Source: CAMLIZ01 sp040758375 (GTDB lineage: Bacteria > Pseudomonadota > Gammaproteobacteria > Burkholderiales > Burkholderiaceae_C). Taken from it: a stretch of 64,000 nt of DNA. How positions within the stretch are numbered: the first letter of the stretch is position 1; each line of letters begins with the position of its first letter. The DNA lies in contig JBFLWE010000005.1 of NCBI GenBank assembly GCA_040758375.1, positions 46,964-110,963 on the forward strand. Direction: 5' to 3'. Shown piece by piece: positions 49,998 through 58,965 of the stretch. The notes under the pieces were generated by a model. That model was given only the letters and a program-made list of their open reading frames with translations. It searched no databases and was not told where the DNA came from. A program made the position numbers and the translations under genes.

Positions 49998-50768
49998 TCA
50001 GTGTTCGCCGCCGCGCGGCGCGGCGTCTTGAACGAAAGCGGCCAGGCAGCGCGCGGGCGAGACGCCCAGCAGTCGTGCGAAGTCGCGCGTCATGTGGCTT
50101 TGGTCGGCATAGCCGGCTTCCGCCGCCACGTCGGCCAGCGCGGCGCCCGGCCCCGCGGCGAGCAGCGCCCGTGCCCGGCGCGCCTTTACGATGCGGGCAT
50201 ACAGCTTGGGCGTGATGCCGACCGTCTGCACGAACACGCGCTGCAGCCAGCGCGGATGCCGGTCCAGCGCCTGGTACAGCTGCGCCAGGTTCAGTACGCC
50301 CTGCGCGGCCTCGATCCGCTGCACCATGAAATCGGCATGCGCGGCCGCAGTCGGCCCCTGGCGCAGCCGGCTCGCCAAGCCGGCGTCGAGCTGCGCCGCC
50401 AGCTCGGCCGCGGGGCCCGCAATGCGCTCGGCCAGCGGCTCCAGCGGCAGCTGCAGCAGGGCCCGGGCATCGTGCTGCGCGTCGGTGAGCTCAGCCGCGC
50501 AGGCCTGCAGGAAATGCCGGCTGCGGCCGGGACGGAAGCGGATGCCCAGGTAGTGGCTGCCCGGCCGGATGGGCAGTGTCGTGGCGCGCGTGGTGCTGCC
50601 GTAGGCCTGCGCCTGCCACCGGCCCGCGTGCACCTGCAGCACCACGTCGACGCAGCCGTCGGGCACGACCAGCAGCTGCGCCTGCGCGTTGTCGAGCGAG
50701 CGCCAATAGCACTCGACGTGGCGGCGCAAGGCGGGCGCGGGAGGCTGGTGTGTCACTTCGGCTTGCAA
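49998..50768 (-). CDS. AraC-family transcriptional regulator
   Basis: A 256-residue regulator. The N-terminal half (about 1-140; LLVVPDGCVDVVLQVHAGRW) resembles the DUF6597 cupin-like sensor of some AraC proteins, and the C-terminal part has two helix-turn-helix motifs (VLNLAQLYQALDRHPRWLQR; DVAAEAGYADQSHMTRDFAR). It is the last gene of the HlyD/ABC operon, 10 bp after the permease stop, and probably regulates that operon. Confidence 0.88.
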   Translation of the reverse strand: MQAEVTHQPPAPALRRHVECYWRSLDNAQAQLLVVPDGCVDVVLQVHAGRWQAQAYGSTTRATTLPIRPGSHYLGIRFRPGRSRHFLQACAAELTDAQHDARALLQLPLEPLAERIAGPAAELAAQLDAGLASRLRQGPTAAAHADFMVQRIEAAQGVLNLAQLYQALDRHPRWLQRVFVQTVGITPKLYARIVKARRARALLAAGPGAALADVAAEAGYADQSHMTRDFARLLGVSPARCLAAFVQDAAPRGGEH

Positions 50769-50778
50769 CGCGGGCGAC

Positions 50779-51927
50779 TCAACGAAACTGCTGCCGGAAC
50801 CTCAGCACGCCGATCGTGAACAGCACGCCGCCCAGCGCCAGCATCTTAGCCAGCGCCGGCCACAGCACCTCCCAGCCGGCAGCGCGGATCAGCAGGCCGT
50901 AGGCCAGCACCACGAAATGCCGCAGCGGCGACAGCTCGGTGATCCACTGCAGCCAGCGCGGCATGCTTTCCACCATGTTCCAGGTGCCCGACAGCATGAT
51001 CATCGGCACCACCACCAGGACCACGATCAGGCCCATCTGGCCCGAGTTGCGGGCGAAGCCCGAGGCCACGATCCCCACGCCGGCGCAGGCCACGGCGTAC
51101 AGCGCCACCACGGCAAAGAACAGCGGCACGCTGCCGCGCACCGGCACGCCGTAGCCCAGGTGCATCACGCCCAGCACGGCCACCGCCGTGCCGGCGAGCA
51201 TGACCAGCACCATCGCCAGCACCTTGGCCAGCACCACCTGCAGCGGCGCGAGCGGCGCCACCAGCAGCTGTTCCACGGTGCCGCGCTCCTTCTCCCGCAC
51301 CAGCGCGGCGGCAGGCAGCACGATGGCGGCGATGGTGAGCATCGTGAGCCACTCCGACACGGTGTTGAAGCGCACCTCGTCGAGGCTGTTGTTCTGCCAG
51401 AAACGGGTGTCGGCCTGCACCCGCGGCACCAGCGCCGCATCCACGCCCTGGCGCTGCAGTTGGCGCCCTGCCCAGGGTTCGCCGAAACCGGCCGCGATGC
51501 GCTCGGCATAGCTCGCGACCAGGAAACCCTGGTTGGCCTGCGCCGTGTCCACCAGCAACTGCGCCTCGGCCTGGCGGCCCAGGGCCAGGTCCTCCCCGAA
51601 GTCGTCGGGCAGCACGAGCAGCGCGCGCGCTTCGCCGCGGGCGAGCAGGTCCAGGCCCTCGCGGGCATCGGCCACGCCATGGCGCAGCTCGAACTGCGGC
51701 GGGCGGAAGTGCCCGGCAAAGTCGCGGCAGGCGGCGCAGGCGGCCGGCGACGACAGCGCCAGCGTGGCGTTGCGCAGCTCGATCGACGAAGCGCCAGCGG
51801 CCAGCACGATGTCGAGCGTGAAGATGAACAGGGTGTAGAGGAACAGGGCCCGGTCCTTCACCAGCTGCCGCAGCTCCTTGAGCAGCAGCACGCGCACCTG
51901 CTCGAGCCAGATCACCACACTGCTCAT
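50779..51927 (-). CDS. ABC-2 type permease (second)
   Basis: A 382-residue ABC-2 permease of the YhhJ/YbhR type. One membrane helix lies near the N-terminus (RALFLYTLFIFTLDIVLAAG), then a large periplasmic domain (about 45-170), then five C-terminal helices (LTIAAIVLPAAALVREKERG; LIVVLVVVPMIMLSGTWNMV). The conserved KERGTVEQLLVAPL segment is present. It starts one base after the previous permease stop. Works with the other permease and ATPase below. Confidence 0.92.
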   Translation of the reverse strand: MSSVVIWLEQVRVLLLKELRQLVKDRALFLYTLFIFTLDIVLAAGASSIELRNATLALSSPAACAACRDFAGHFRPPQFELRHGVADAREGLDLLARGEARALLVLPDDFGEDLALGRQAEAQLLVDTAQANQGFLVASYAERIAAGFGEPWAGRQLQRQGVDAALVPRVQADTRFWQNNSLDEVRFNTVSEWLTMLTIAAIVLPAAALVREKERGTVEQLLVAPLAPLQVVLAKVLAMVLVMLAGTAVAVLGVMHLGYGVPVRGSVPLFFAVVALYAVACAGVGIVASGFARNSGQMGLIVVLVVVPMIMLSGTWNMVESMPRWLQWITELSPLRHFVVLAYGLLIRAAGWEVLWPALAKMLALGGVLFTIGVLRFRQQFR

Positions 51928-51928
51928 C

Positions 51929-53083
51929 TCATGCCGCCGTTCTCTTGCGGTACAGCGCATGGCAGGCCACCAGCACCACGGCAGCAAAGGCCACCAGCGC
52001 CGCGAAGTCGGCCCACAGCACCCCGAAGCCGCTGCGCTTGAGGAAGCTGCCGATCAGGATCTCGCGGTAGTGGCTGGCCGGCATGGCACGGGCGATCCAC
52101 TGGTTCACGCCCTGCATCGACTCCACCGGCGCGAACAGGCCGGAAAACTGGATCGCGACGATGGACGCGGTGATGGTGGCGATGATGATGGCCGCCTGCT
52201 GCGTGGCCACGAGCAGCGAGATCAGCAAGCCCAGCGCGGTGGTGCCCAGCACGTACAGCGCGCTGCCGGCCAGCAGCACCGCCGCGCTGCCCTTGAACGG
52301 CACGCCGAAGTACAGCACCGCCACGCCCCACAGCACCAGCACGTTGAGGCACGACGCCGCGAAATTCGGCGCCAGCTTGCCGGCCATGAACTCGGCGCGC
52401 GTGAGCGTGGAGCAGCGCAGGTTGTAGATGGCGCCGGTCTCCTTTTCGCGCACCACACTCACCGCCGAGAGCAGCGGCGGCACCATCAGCAGGATCAGCA
52501 TCAGCAGCGAGGGCGCGATGGTCCAGATGCTGCGCACCTCCTCGTTGTAGAGGTAGCGCACCTGCAGCTTCAGCGGCTGCACCTGCGGCAGCGTGCGTTC
52601 GGCCGGCCGCCCCGCCATGCGCGCCAGCGCCCCGGCCCGGGTCTGCGCGCCGGCAGCGGCATGCACCGCTTCGAGATAGCCGCGCAGGGTGCGTGCCGGC
52701 GCGGTGAAGGTGCCGTCGATCACGAACTGCACCTGCGCGGTGCCGCCGCGGTGCAGCTCGCGCGCGAAGCCCGGCGCCACGCGCACCACCGCGCGGGCGC
52801 GGCCGGAGGCCAGCACCGTGTCGATTTCGTCGGCCGAGCGCAGCGCGCCGATGGCGCGGAAGTGGTGCGTGCGGGTGAAGTGGTCCAGGTACTCGCGGCT
52901 GCTGGCGCTGCGGTCCTCGTCGAGCACGGCCAGGCCCACGTGCTCCACCTCCTGGCTCATGCCGTGGCCGAACACCAGCATCAGCAGCAGCGGCAACGCA
53001 AAGGCGAGCAGCAGGTACAACCGGTCGCGCAGGATCTCGCGCCACTCCTTGCGCGCCAGCGCGGCCACGCGTGCCGTGTTCAC
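51929..53083 (-). CDS. ABC-2 type permease (first)
   Basis: A 384-residue ABC-2 permease of the YbhS type. The N-terminal helix (LYLLLAFALPLLLMLVFGHG), periplasmic domain and five C-terminal helices (APSLLMLILLMVPPLLSAVS; VVREKETGAIYNLRCSTL) are present. The GTG start at 53083 overlaps the end of the ATPase gene (GTGA). Two different permeases suggest a heterodimer. Confidence 0.92.
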   Translation of the reverse strand: MNTARVAALARKEWREILRDRLYLLLAFALPLLLMLVFGHGMSQEVEHVGLAVLDEDRSASSREYLDHFTRTHHFRAIGALRSADEIDTVLASGRARAVVRVAPGFARELHRGGTAQVQFVIDGTFTAPARTLRGYLEAVHAAAGAQTRAGALARMAGRPAERTLPQVQPLKLQVRYLYNEEVRSIWTIAPSLLMLILLMVPPLLSAVSVVREKETGAIYNLRCSTLTRAEFMAGKLAPNFAASCLNVLVLWGVAVLYFGVPFKGSAAVLLAGSALYVLGTTALGLLISLLVATQQAAIIIATITASIVAIQFSGLFAPVESMQGVNQWIARAMPASHYREILIGSFLKRSGFGVLWADFAALVAFAAVVLVACHALYRKRTAA

Positions 53084-54684
53084 GCCGCACCGCCTTGCCG
53101 CGTGCCGACCTCGTGCACGAACACGTCTTCCAGGCTGGGCTCGTGCGCCAGGCCCAGCTGCCGCTGCAGGCGCTGCTTCATCTGCGCCGGCGTGGCGTCG
53201 GCCACCACGCGGCCGTCGTACAGCAGCACCAGGTGGTCGCACAGCTCGGCCTCCGTCAGGTGGTGCGTGCTCAGCAGCACCGCCACCTGCTCCTCGCGCG
53301 CCAGCTGCCACAGGATGCTCCAGAAGCGGCGCCGTCCCAGCGGGTCGACGCCGGAGGTGGGCTCGTCGAGGAACAACACCTGCGGCCGGTGCAGCAGCGC
53401 ACAGCCCAGCGCGAGCCGCTGGCGCAGCCCCACCGGCAGGCCGCCCACCGGTTCGTCGAGGTGCCCGCCCAGGCCGCCCAGCCCGGTGACCGCCGCGGCA
53501 CGCTCGCGCGCCGCCCGTCCGCGCAGGCCGTACAGGCCGGCGTAGAGCATCAGGTTCTCGCGCACGCTCAGGTCGGCATACAGCGAAAACGCCTGCGACA
53601 TGTAGCCGATGCGCTGGCGGATCTGGCGCGAGGCGTGGCGCATGTCGGCGCCGGCCACCTGGCCCACGCCCGAAGTGGGCGGCAGGATGCCGGTGAGCAT
53701 CTTGATCACGGTGGTCTTGCCTGCCCCGTTGGCGCCGAGCAGGCCGAAGAGCTCGCCGCGTGCCACGCGAAAGCTCACGCCGTCGGCGGCGCGGAAGCCG
53801 CCGAAGTCGCGCGTGAGCGAGCGGGCCTCGATGGCCGCCGGCCCGCCCGGTCGAACGGCCGCCCCGGGCGCGAGCGCATCGGCTCGCGGCGCCGGCACGA
53901 TGGGCTGGTGCGTCAGCTCGCTCACCCGGGCCACGAAGAAGTCTTCCAGCGTGGGCAGCTGCTGGCGCAAGCTGCCGGGTGGGCCTTCGGCAAACAGCGC
54001 GCCGGCGTGCATCAGGCCCACGCGGTCGAAGCGGCCGGCCTCGTCGAGATAGGCGGTGGACACCAGCGCCGACATGCCGCCTTGCCGCATCAGCGCCGGC
54101 AGCAGCTGCCAGAAGTCGCGCCGCGCCAGCGCGTCCACACCAGTGGTGGGCTCGTCCAGCAGCACCAGCTCTGGGGCATGGATCAGCGTGCACACCAGCC
54201 CCAGCTTCTGCTTCATGCCGCCGGACAGCTGCTTCATCGGCCGCGCGCGGAACGGCTGCAGCCGCGTCATCGCGAGCAGCTGCTGCTTGCGCGTGTCACG
54301 CAACGCCTGCGGCACGCCGCGCAGGTCGGCGAAGAAGTCGATGTTCTCGTCCACCGAGAGTTCGGGAAACAGGTTCAGCCCCAGCCCCTGCGGCATGAAG
54401 CCGATGCGCTGCGCCACGCGCGCGGCATCGCGCTCGCTGGCCAGCGGCTGGCCCAGCACGCGCAGCGAGCCCGCCTCGAAGCTCAGCACGCCGGCCACGG
54501 CCTTGAGCAGGCTGCTCTTGCCGGCGCCATCGGCGCCGATCAGGCCGTAGACCTCGCCGCGGCGCACGCGCAGCGACACGCCGTCCAGCGCGGTGCGCCG
54601 GCGGTAGCGCTTGACCAGCCGGTCCACCACCACCGCCGCGTCGGCGCCGCCGCCCGGCCCGGGCAGGTCGCCGGCGCCGTTCAT
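53080..54684 (-). CDS. Tandem-ATPase ABC transporter subunit (YbhF/RbbA-like)
   Basis: A 534-residue protein with two ABC domains. The first has Walker A GADGAGKSS, signature QLSGGMKQKLG and Walker B LVLLDEPTTGVD; the second has Walker A GANGAGKTT and Walker B VLFLDEPTSGVD. The second signature reads GGLPVGLRQRLALG instead of LSGGQ, a form common in this drug-exporter family. The ATG at 54684 overlaps the HlyD stop (ATGA) and is preferred over an ATG five codons upstream. It energises the two ABC-2 permeases encoded downstream. Confidence 0.93.
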   Translation of the reverse strand: MNGAGDLPGPGGGADAAVVVDRLVKRYRRRTALDGVSLRVRRGEVYGLIGADGAGKSSLLKAVAGVLSFEAGSLRVLGQPLASERDAARVAQRIGFMPQGLGLNLFPELSVDENIDFFADLRGVPQALRDTRKQQLLAMTRLQPFRARPMKQLSGGMKQKLGLVCTLIHAPELVLLDEPTTGVDALARRDFWQLLPALMRQGGMSALVSTAYLDEAGRFDRVGLMHAGALFAEGPPGSLRQQLPTLEDFFVARVSELTHQPIVPAPRADALAPGAAVRPGGPAAIEARSLTRDFGGFRAADGVSFRVARGELFGLLGANGAGKTTVIKMLTGILPPTSGVGQVAGADMRHASRQIRQRIGYMSQAFSLYADLSVRENLMLYAGLYGLRGRAARERAAAVTGLGGLGGHLDEPVGGLPVGLRQRLALGCALLHRPQVLFLDEPTSGVDPLGRRRFWSILWQLAREEQVAVLLSTHHLTEAELCDHLVLLYDGRVVADATPAQMKQRLQRQLGLAHEPSLEDVFVHEVGTRQGGAA

Positions 54685-55802
54685 CGCGGCGCTGTCCATG
54701 GCGCGTCGGGCTGCCAGCGGATCATGCCGTCGGCCGGCTGGCCCGGGTTCAGGCGGCCTTGGGGGTCCTGGTCCACGTACAGGCGTACTTCGTACACCAG
54801 CCGCACGCGCTCATCGACCGTCTGCACCTCCTTGGGCGTGAACTCTGCGCGCGCGGCCACGTAGCGCAGCGTGGCGGCAAACGGCTGGTCGGCAAACGCA
54901 TCGACGTGGATGCGCGCCGGCATGCCACGCGAGACGCGGCCCACCATCGGCTCGGGCAGGTAGCCCTTGAGGTACAGGCGGGCGAGGTCGGTGAGCTCCA
55001 GCAGCGGCGTGCCGGCGTTGACCACTTCGCCGGCGTTGACGAAACGCCCGGTGATGGTGCCCGCCGCGGGGGCCAGCAGTGTCATGTCGTCGAGCGCGCT
55101 TTGCACTTCGGCCACGGCCGCCCGCGCCTCTTTCAGCCGCGCGCGGCTGATGGCCAGCTCGGCTTCGCGCGTGCGCACGCGCTGCGGTCCCAGCGCGGCG
55201 TCGCGCTGCAGCTGGAGCGCCTGGTCGAGCTGCGCGCGGGCGGCCTCGCGCTGGTCGGCCGATTGCGCCGCGGCCAAGCCCGCCCGCTCCAGCGCCTGGG
55301 GTCCGATGAAACCCTGCGCCGAGAGGTCGCGCGCACGCAGGTGGTCGCGCCCGTCTTGAGCATGCACCGCCTCGGCCCGGCGCAGCTCGGCCCGGGCGGC
55401 GTCGATGCGGGTGTGCGCCGAGGCGAGCGCCAGGCCAGTTTCCGCGCGCAGCACGCGCAAGGCCGCCTCCTGCGCCGCGATCTGCGCCTGCAGGGATTCC
55501 TGCGCGGCCAGCACCTGATCGAGGCGTGCGCGCAGGCCGCGGTCGTCCAGGCGCACGAGCACCTGTCCGGCCAGTACGGTGTCGCCCTCGCGCGCGCCGA
55601 GCGCCACCACGCGCCCGGCCAGCTTGGCCGCGAGCGTGATGCGATCGCCCTCGATGCGGCCGTTGACCTGCAGCAAGCCGTCAGGCGGGGGTGCATGGTG
55701 CGCCAGCAGCCACGCCGAAACGGCCGCGACCAGCAGCGCGGCGATCACCGCCACCGGCGCCCACCGACGCGCACGCGACGAAAGCGATGTGGTTTCGCCC
55801 AT
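54681..55802 (-). CDS. HlyD/MFP-family efflux adaptor protein
   Basis: A 373-residue periplasmic adaptor with one N-terminal membrane anchor (APVAVIAALLVAAVSAWLLA), a lipoyl-like half (NGRIEGDRITLAAKLAGRVV), a long coiled coil (about 95-225; QVLAAQESLQAQIAAQEAAL), the second lipoyl half (LLAPAAGTITGRFVNAGEVV) and a beta-barrel domain. First gene of the operon with the ATPase, two permeases and AraC. The arrangement resembles ybhGFSR, which exports drugs or cations. An outer-membrane channel is not encoded here. Confidence 0.93.
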   Translation of the reverse strand: MGETTSLSSRARRWAPVAVIAALLVAAVSAWLLAHHAPPPDGLLQVNGRIEGDRITLAAKLAGRVVALGAREGDTVLAGQVLVRLDDRGLRARLDQVLAAQESLQAQIAAQEAALRVLRAETGLALASAHTRIDAARAELRRAEAVHAQDGRDHLRARDLSAQGFIGPQALERAGLAAAQSADQREAARAQLDQALQLQRDAALGPQRVRTREAELAISRARLKEARAAVAEVQSALDDMTLLAPAAGTITGRFVNAGEVVNAGTPLLELTDLARLYLKGYLPEPMVGRVSRGMPARIHVDAFADQPFAATLRYVAARAEFTPKEVQTVDERVRLVYEVRLYVDQDPQGRLNPGQPADGMIRWQPDAPWTAPR

Positions 55803-55855
55803 GCCGCATGGTCACGCAGCGCAGCGCCGTCGAATTGATCAAACGCAGAGCGGCG

Positions 55856-57289
55856 CTACGACGCCGCGCGCACCAGGGCGGCGCGGGCCGTGTCCAGCGC
55901 GGCCAGGCGCTGGCCCAGGTACTGCCCCAGCCTCACATGCTGGCCGAACACCGCGTTGAAGCGGATGTGCGGGTCGTCGCGGTCGCTGGCGTGGAAGGTC
56001 GCGCCGCGCACCAGCAGGATCTTGTTGCGGTAGGCGTCCTTCACCAGCTCGTCCACGTCCACCCCCGAAGGCACGGCGCCCCAGAGGAAGAGCCCGCCCT
56101 CGCCCGGGTGGTCGAGCAGCACGCCGGCCTGGCGCAGCGCGCGCGCGGTGGCGTTGCGCGCCGCGCCCAGCTTGGCCTGCAGGCGGTCGATGTGCTTGCG
56201 CCAGCGGCCCGCGGCCAGCAGCTCCAGCAGCACCAGCTCGTTGAGCGCGGCGGTGGTGAGCACCGAGTAGATCTTCTCGCGCAGCAAGGCCTTCAGCAGC
56301 GCCGGCTCGGCGGCGATGTAGCCCATGCGCAGCGCCGGGCTCAGCACCTTGCAGAAGCTGGAGTAGTAGACCACCCGCTCCAGCCCCGACAGCTGCGCCA
56401 GCCGCGTGGGGTGGCCAGGGTGGAAATGGCCCTGCACGTCGTCTTCGGCGATCACGAAGCCGTGCTGCTGCGCCAGCATCAGCACGCGGTGCAGGTTGGC
56501 CGGCGTGGAGCCCCAGCCGGTGGGGTTGTGCAGCACGCTCTGGATGAACAGCAGCTTGGGCCGGTGCTCGCGGCAGGCGGCTTCGAGCGCATCGAGGTCG
56601 ATGCCGTCGGGCCGGCGCTTCACCGGCACCAGCCGGTAGCCGGCCTGGCGCAGGCGGCCGTAGATCAGGAAGTAGCCCGGGTCCTCGACCAGCACCGCGT
56701 CGCCGGGCTGCAGCAAGGCGCGGCAGATCAGGTCGATCGCATGGGTGCCGCCCCAGGTGGTGAGCAGCCGGCTCGCATCGACCGGCAGGCCTTGCGAGCG
56801 CATCAGCATCGCGATGCGCTCGCGCAGCGCCGGCATGCCCTGCGGCGGGCAGCGCGCGGCCATGCCGGCCTCGTGGCGCGAGAGCGCGCGCTGCACCACC
56901 GCCGCCGGCACCGCATCGGCCAGCCAGCTCGGCGGCAGCGCGCCGCTGCTGGCCAGCAGCACGCCGGCGCGCTGGTCGTTGGCCTGCTGCGCCAGCCACA
57001 CCGGCTCCTGCTCCTCGCCGGCTTCGAGCACCGCATCGTCAGGCAGGGCGGGCGCGGCATCGCTGACGAAAAAGCCCGCCGTGCCGCGCGACTCGATCAA
57101 GCCGGCCGCCACCAGCCGGTCGTAGGCCACCACCACGGTGTTGGGACTCACCGACAGCTGCTGCGCGAGCTGGCGTATCGACACCAGCTTCGCACCCGGC
57201 GGCCATTGGCCGGCCTGCACCAGCGCGCGCAGCCGCTGCTCGATCTGGTCGGCCAGCGGCACGGGGGAGTCGCGGTCGAGTGCAAACAT
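55856..57289 (-). CDS. MocR-type GntR regulator with aminotransferase domain
   Basis: A 477-residue protein. The N-terminal GntR winged helix (about 1-75; VSIRQLAQQLSVSPNTVVVA) is fused to a fold-type I aminotransferase domain. The PLP lysine is in YYSSFCKVLSPALRMGY; other aminotransferase landmarks are LFIQSVLHNPTG and VIAEDDVQGHF. MocR proteins sense amino acids or PLP and act as regulators, so true transaminase activity is doubtful. It shares one base with the LysE-type exporter gene upstream. Confidence 0.92.
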   Translation of the reverse strand: MFALDRDSPVPLADQIEQRLRALVQAGQWPPGAKLVSIRQLAQQLSVSPNTVVVAYDRLVAAGLIESRGTAGFFVSDAAPALPDDAVLEAGEEQEPVWLAQQANDQRAGVLLASSGALPPSWLADAVPAAVVQRALSRHEAGMAARCPPQGMPALRERIAMLMRSQGLPVDASRLLTTWGGTHAIDLICRALLQPGDAVLVEDPGYFLIYGRLRQAGYRLVPVKRRPDGIDLDALEAACREHRPKLLFIQSVLHNPTGWGSTPANLHRVLMLAQQHGFVIAEDDVQGHFHPGHPTRLAQLSGLERVVYYSSFCKVLSPALRMGYIAAEPALLKALLREKIYSVLTTAALNELVLLELLAAGRWRKHIDRLQAKLGAARNATARALRQAGVLLDHPGEGGLFLWGAVPSGVDVDELVKDAYRNKILLVRGATFHASDRDDPHIRFNAVFGQHVRLGQYLGQRLAALDTARAALVRAAS

Positions 57290-57876
57290 CAGAACAGGAA
57301 GTTCAGCGCCAGCCCCGCCAGCGTGGCCGCCATGATGGCATTGAACGCGCGGCGCCGCCGCTCGTCGCCGAGAAAGCGCCGGATCGCCACGCCGAACAGC
57401 GCCCACAGCGAGATGCACGGAAAGCCCACCACCAGGCCGATGGCCGACACCCACAGCGCGCCAGGCACCGGTGTCCAGCCGGCGGGCATGAACACCGCCG
57501 CCAGCGTCACGGCCTTCATCCAGCTCTTGGGGTTCACGGCCTGGAACAGCGCGCCTTGCGTGAAGGTGAGCGGCCGGCCGATCGCGGCCTCGGCCAAGCC
57601 GGCGCCGGTGAGCTTGTAGGCCAGCCACAGCAGGTACAGCGCGCCGCCCACGCGCAGCGCCGTGTGCAGCGACGGCCAGGCGACGAACAGCGCGCCCAGG
57701 CCCAGGCAAGTGATGAAGGTCTGCAGCGCCCCGCCCACCACGATGCCCAGGATGTGGGGCAGGCTGCCGCGGTAGCCGAAGTTGGCGCCCGAGGCGGTGA
57801 GCATCACGTTGTTGGGGCCCGGCGTGCTCGACATCAGGAAGCAGTAGGTAGCCAGCGGCATCAGGTCGGTCAGCAT
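57289..57876 (-). CDS. LysE/RhtB-family amino acid exporter
   Basis: A 195-residue inner-membrane protein with about six helices. The family start MLTDLMPLATYCFLMSSTPG, then PNNVMLTASGANFGYR, contains the conserved PGPN motif, followed by LQAFNPKSW-like AVNPKSWMKAVTLAAVF. It probably exports an amino acid or homoserine lactone precursor. The ATG at 57876 starts the conserved domain; an upstream extension is not needed. It is co-transcribed with the MocR regulator downstream and divergent from the dehydratase. Confidence 0.92.
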   Translation of the reverse strand: MLTDLMPLATYCFLMSSTPGPNNVMLTASGANFGYRGSLPHILGIVVGGALQTFITCLGLGALFVAWPSLHTALRVGGALYLLWLAYKLTGAGLAEAAIGRPLTFTQGALFQAVNPKSWMKAVTLAAVFMPAGWTPVPGALWVSAIGLVVGFPCISLWALFGVAIRRFLGDERRRRAFNAIMAATLAGLALNFLF

Positions 57877-57991
57877 GGAGCGGCAGCGTAGGCAAGGCCG
57901 CGTGGCCGGGGAAGGCACAGGTCGACTGCGCTGTGTCAGCCCGCGCAGCCACACAGTTTCAAGCCCGGGCCACGCTGCTACGGTGCAGGCC

Positions 57992-58957
57992 ATGACTTCA
58001 CTGCCCATCTCCTACGACGACGTGGCCGCCGCGCATGAGCGGGTGCGCGGCGTGGTGCACCGCACGCCGGTGGTCACCTCGCGCAGCTTCGACGCGCGCT
58101 GCGGCGCGCGGGTGTTCTTCAAGCCCGAGAACCTGCAGCGAGCGGGGGCGTTCAAGCTGCGCGGGGCGTACAACGCGATCGCGCAGTTCACGCCGGCGCA
58201 GCGCGCAGCGGGCGTGGTCACCTTCTCCTCGGGCAACCATGCGCAGGCCATCGCGCTGGCCGCGCGGCTGCTGGGCGTGAAAGCCACGGTGGTGATGCCG
58301 GAAGACGCTCCCATCGCCAAGGTGGAGGCCACGCGCGGCTACGGCGCCGAGGTGCGGCGCTACGACCGCTACCGCGAAGACGGCGACCAGCTCGTGCGCG
58401 CACTGGCCGAATCCACCGGCATGACCATGGTCCCGCCCTTCGACCACGTGCACGTGATGGCGGGCCAGGGCACGCTGGCCAAGGAGCTGTTCGAGGACGT
58501 GGGCGCGCTCGATCTGTTGCTCACGCCGGTGGGCGGCGGCGGGCTGCTCTCGGGTTGCGCCACCGCGGCGCGCGCGCTGCACCCCGGCTGCCGGCTGCTG
58601 GGCGTGGAGCCGGAGGCGGGCAACGATGCACAGCGCAGCCTGGCCGCAGGGCAGATCGTGCGCATCGACACGCCGAAGACGATTGCCGACGCGGCGCAAA
58701 GCCGCAGTCTGGGCCGGCACACGTTTCCCGTGCTGCAGGCGTTGGCCGAAGGCATCGTCACCGTGAGCGACGACGAGCTGGTCGAGACGATGAAGTTCAT
58801 CGCGATGCGCATGAAGCTGCTGGTGGAGCCCACCGGCTGCCTGGCGGCCGCCGCACTGCTGCACGGCAAGCTCGACGTGCGCGGGCTGCGGGTGGGCGTG
58901 GTGCTGTCGGGTGGCAACGTGGACCTGCAGCGCTTCGCGCAGCTGGTGGGCGGGTGA
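57992..58957 (+). CDS. Threonine/serine dehydratase (PLP-dependent, catabolic type)
   Basis: A 321-residue fold-type II PLP enzyme without a regulatory ACT domain. The PLP lysine is in ENLQRAGAFKLRGAYNAIAQ, the substrate loop is FSSGNHAQAIALAA, the phosphate loop is PVGGGGLLSGCATAA, and the end is VGVVLSGGNVD. It deaminates Thr or Ser, or may be a serine racemase-like enzyme. It is divergent from the LysE/MocR pair with 115 bp between, suggesting that amino acid export and breakdown are linked. Confidence 0.9.
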   Translation: MTSLPISYDDVAAAHERVRGVVHRTPVVTSRSFDARCGARVFFKPENLQRAGAFKLRGAYNAIAQFTPAQRAAGVVTFSSGNHAQAIALAARLLGVKATVVMPEDAPIAKVEATRGYGAEVRRYDRYREDGDQLVRALAESTGMTMVPPFDHVHVMAGQGTLAKELFEDVGALDLLLTPVGGGGLLSGCATAARALHPGCRLLGVEPEAGNDAQRSLAAGQIVRIDTPKTIADAAQSRSLGRHTFPVLQALAEGIVTVSDDELVETMKFIAMRMKLLVEPTGCLAAAALLHGKLDVRGLRVGVVLSGGNVDLQRFAQLVGG

Positions 58958-58965
58958 GGCACACC

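Noticed and set aside
53071..54864. Long plus-strand frame opposite the ABC ATPase
   Set aside because: Antisense shadow; the minus strand has two complete ATPase domains.
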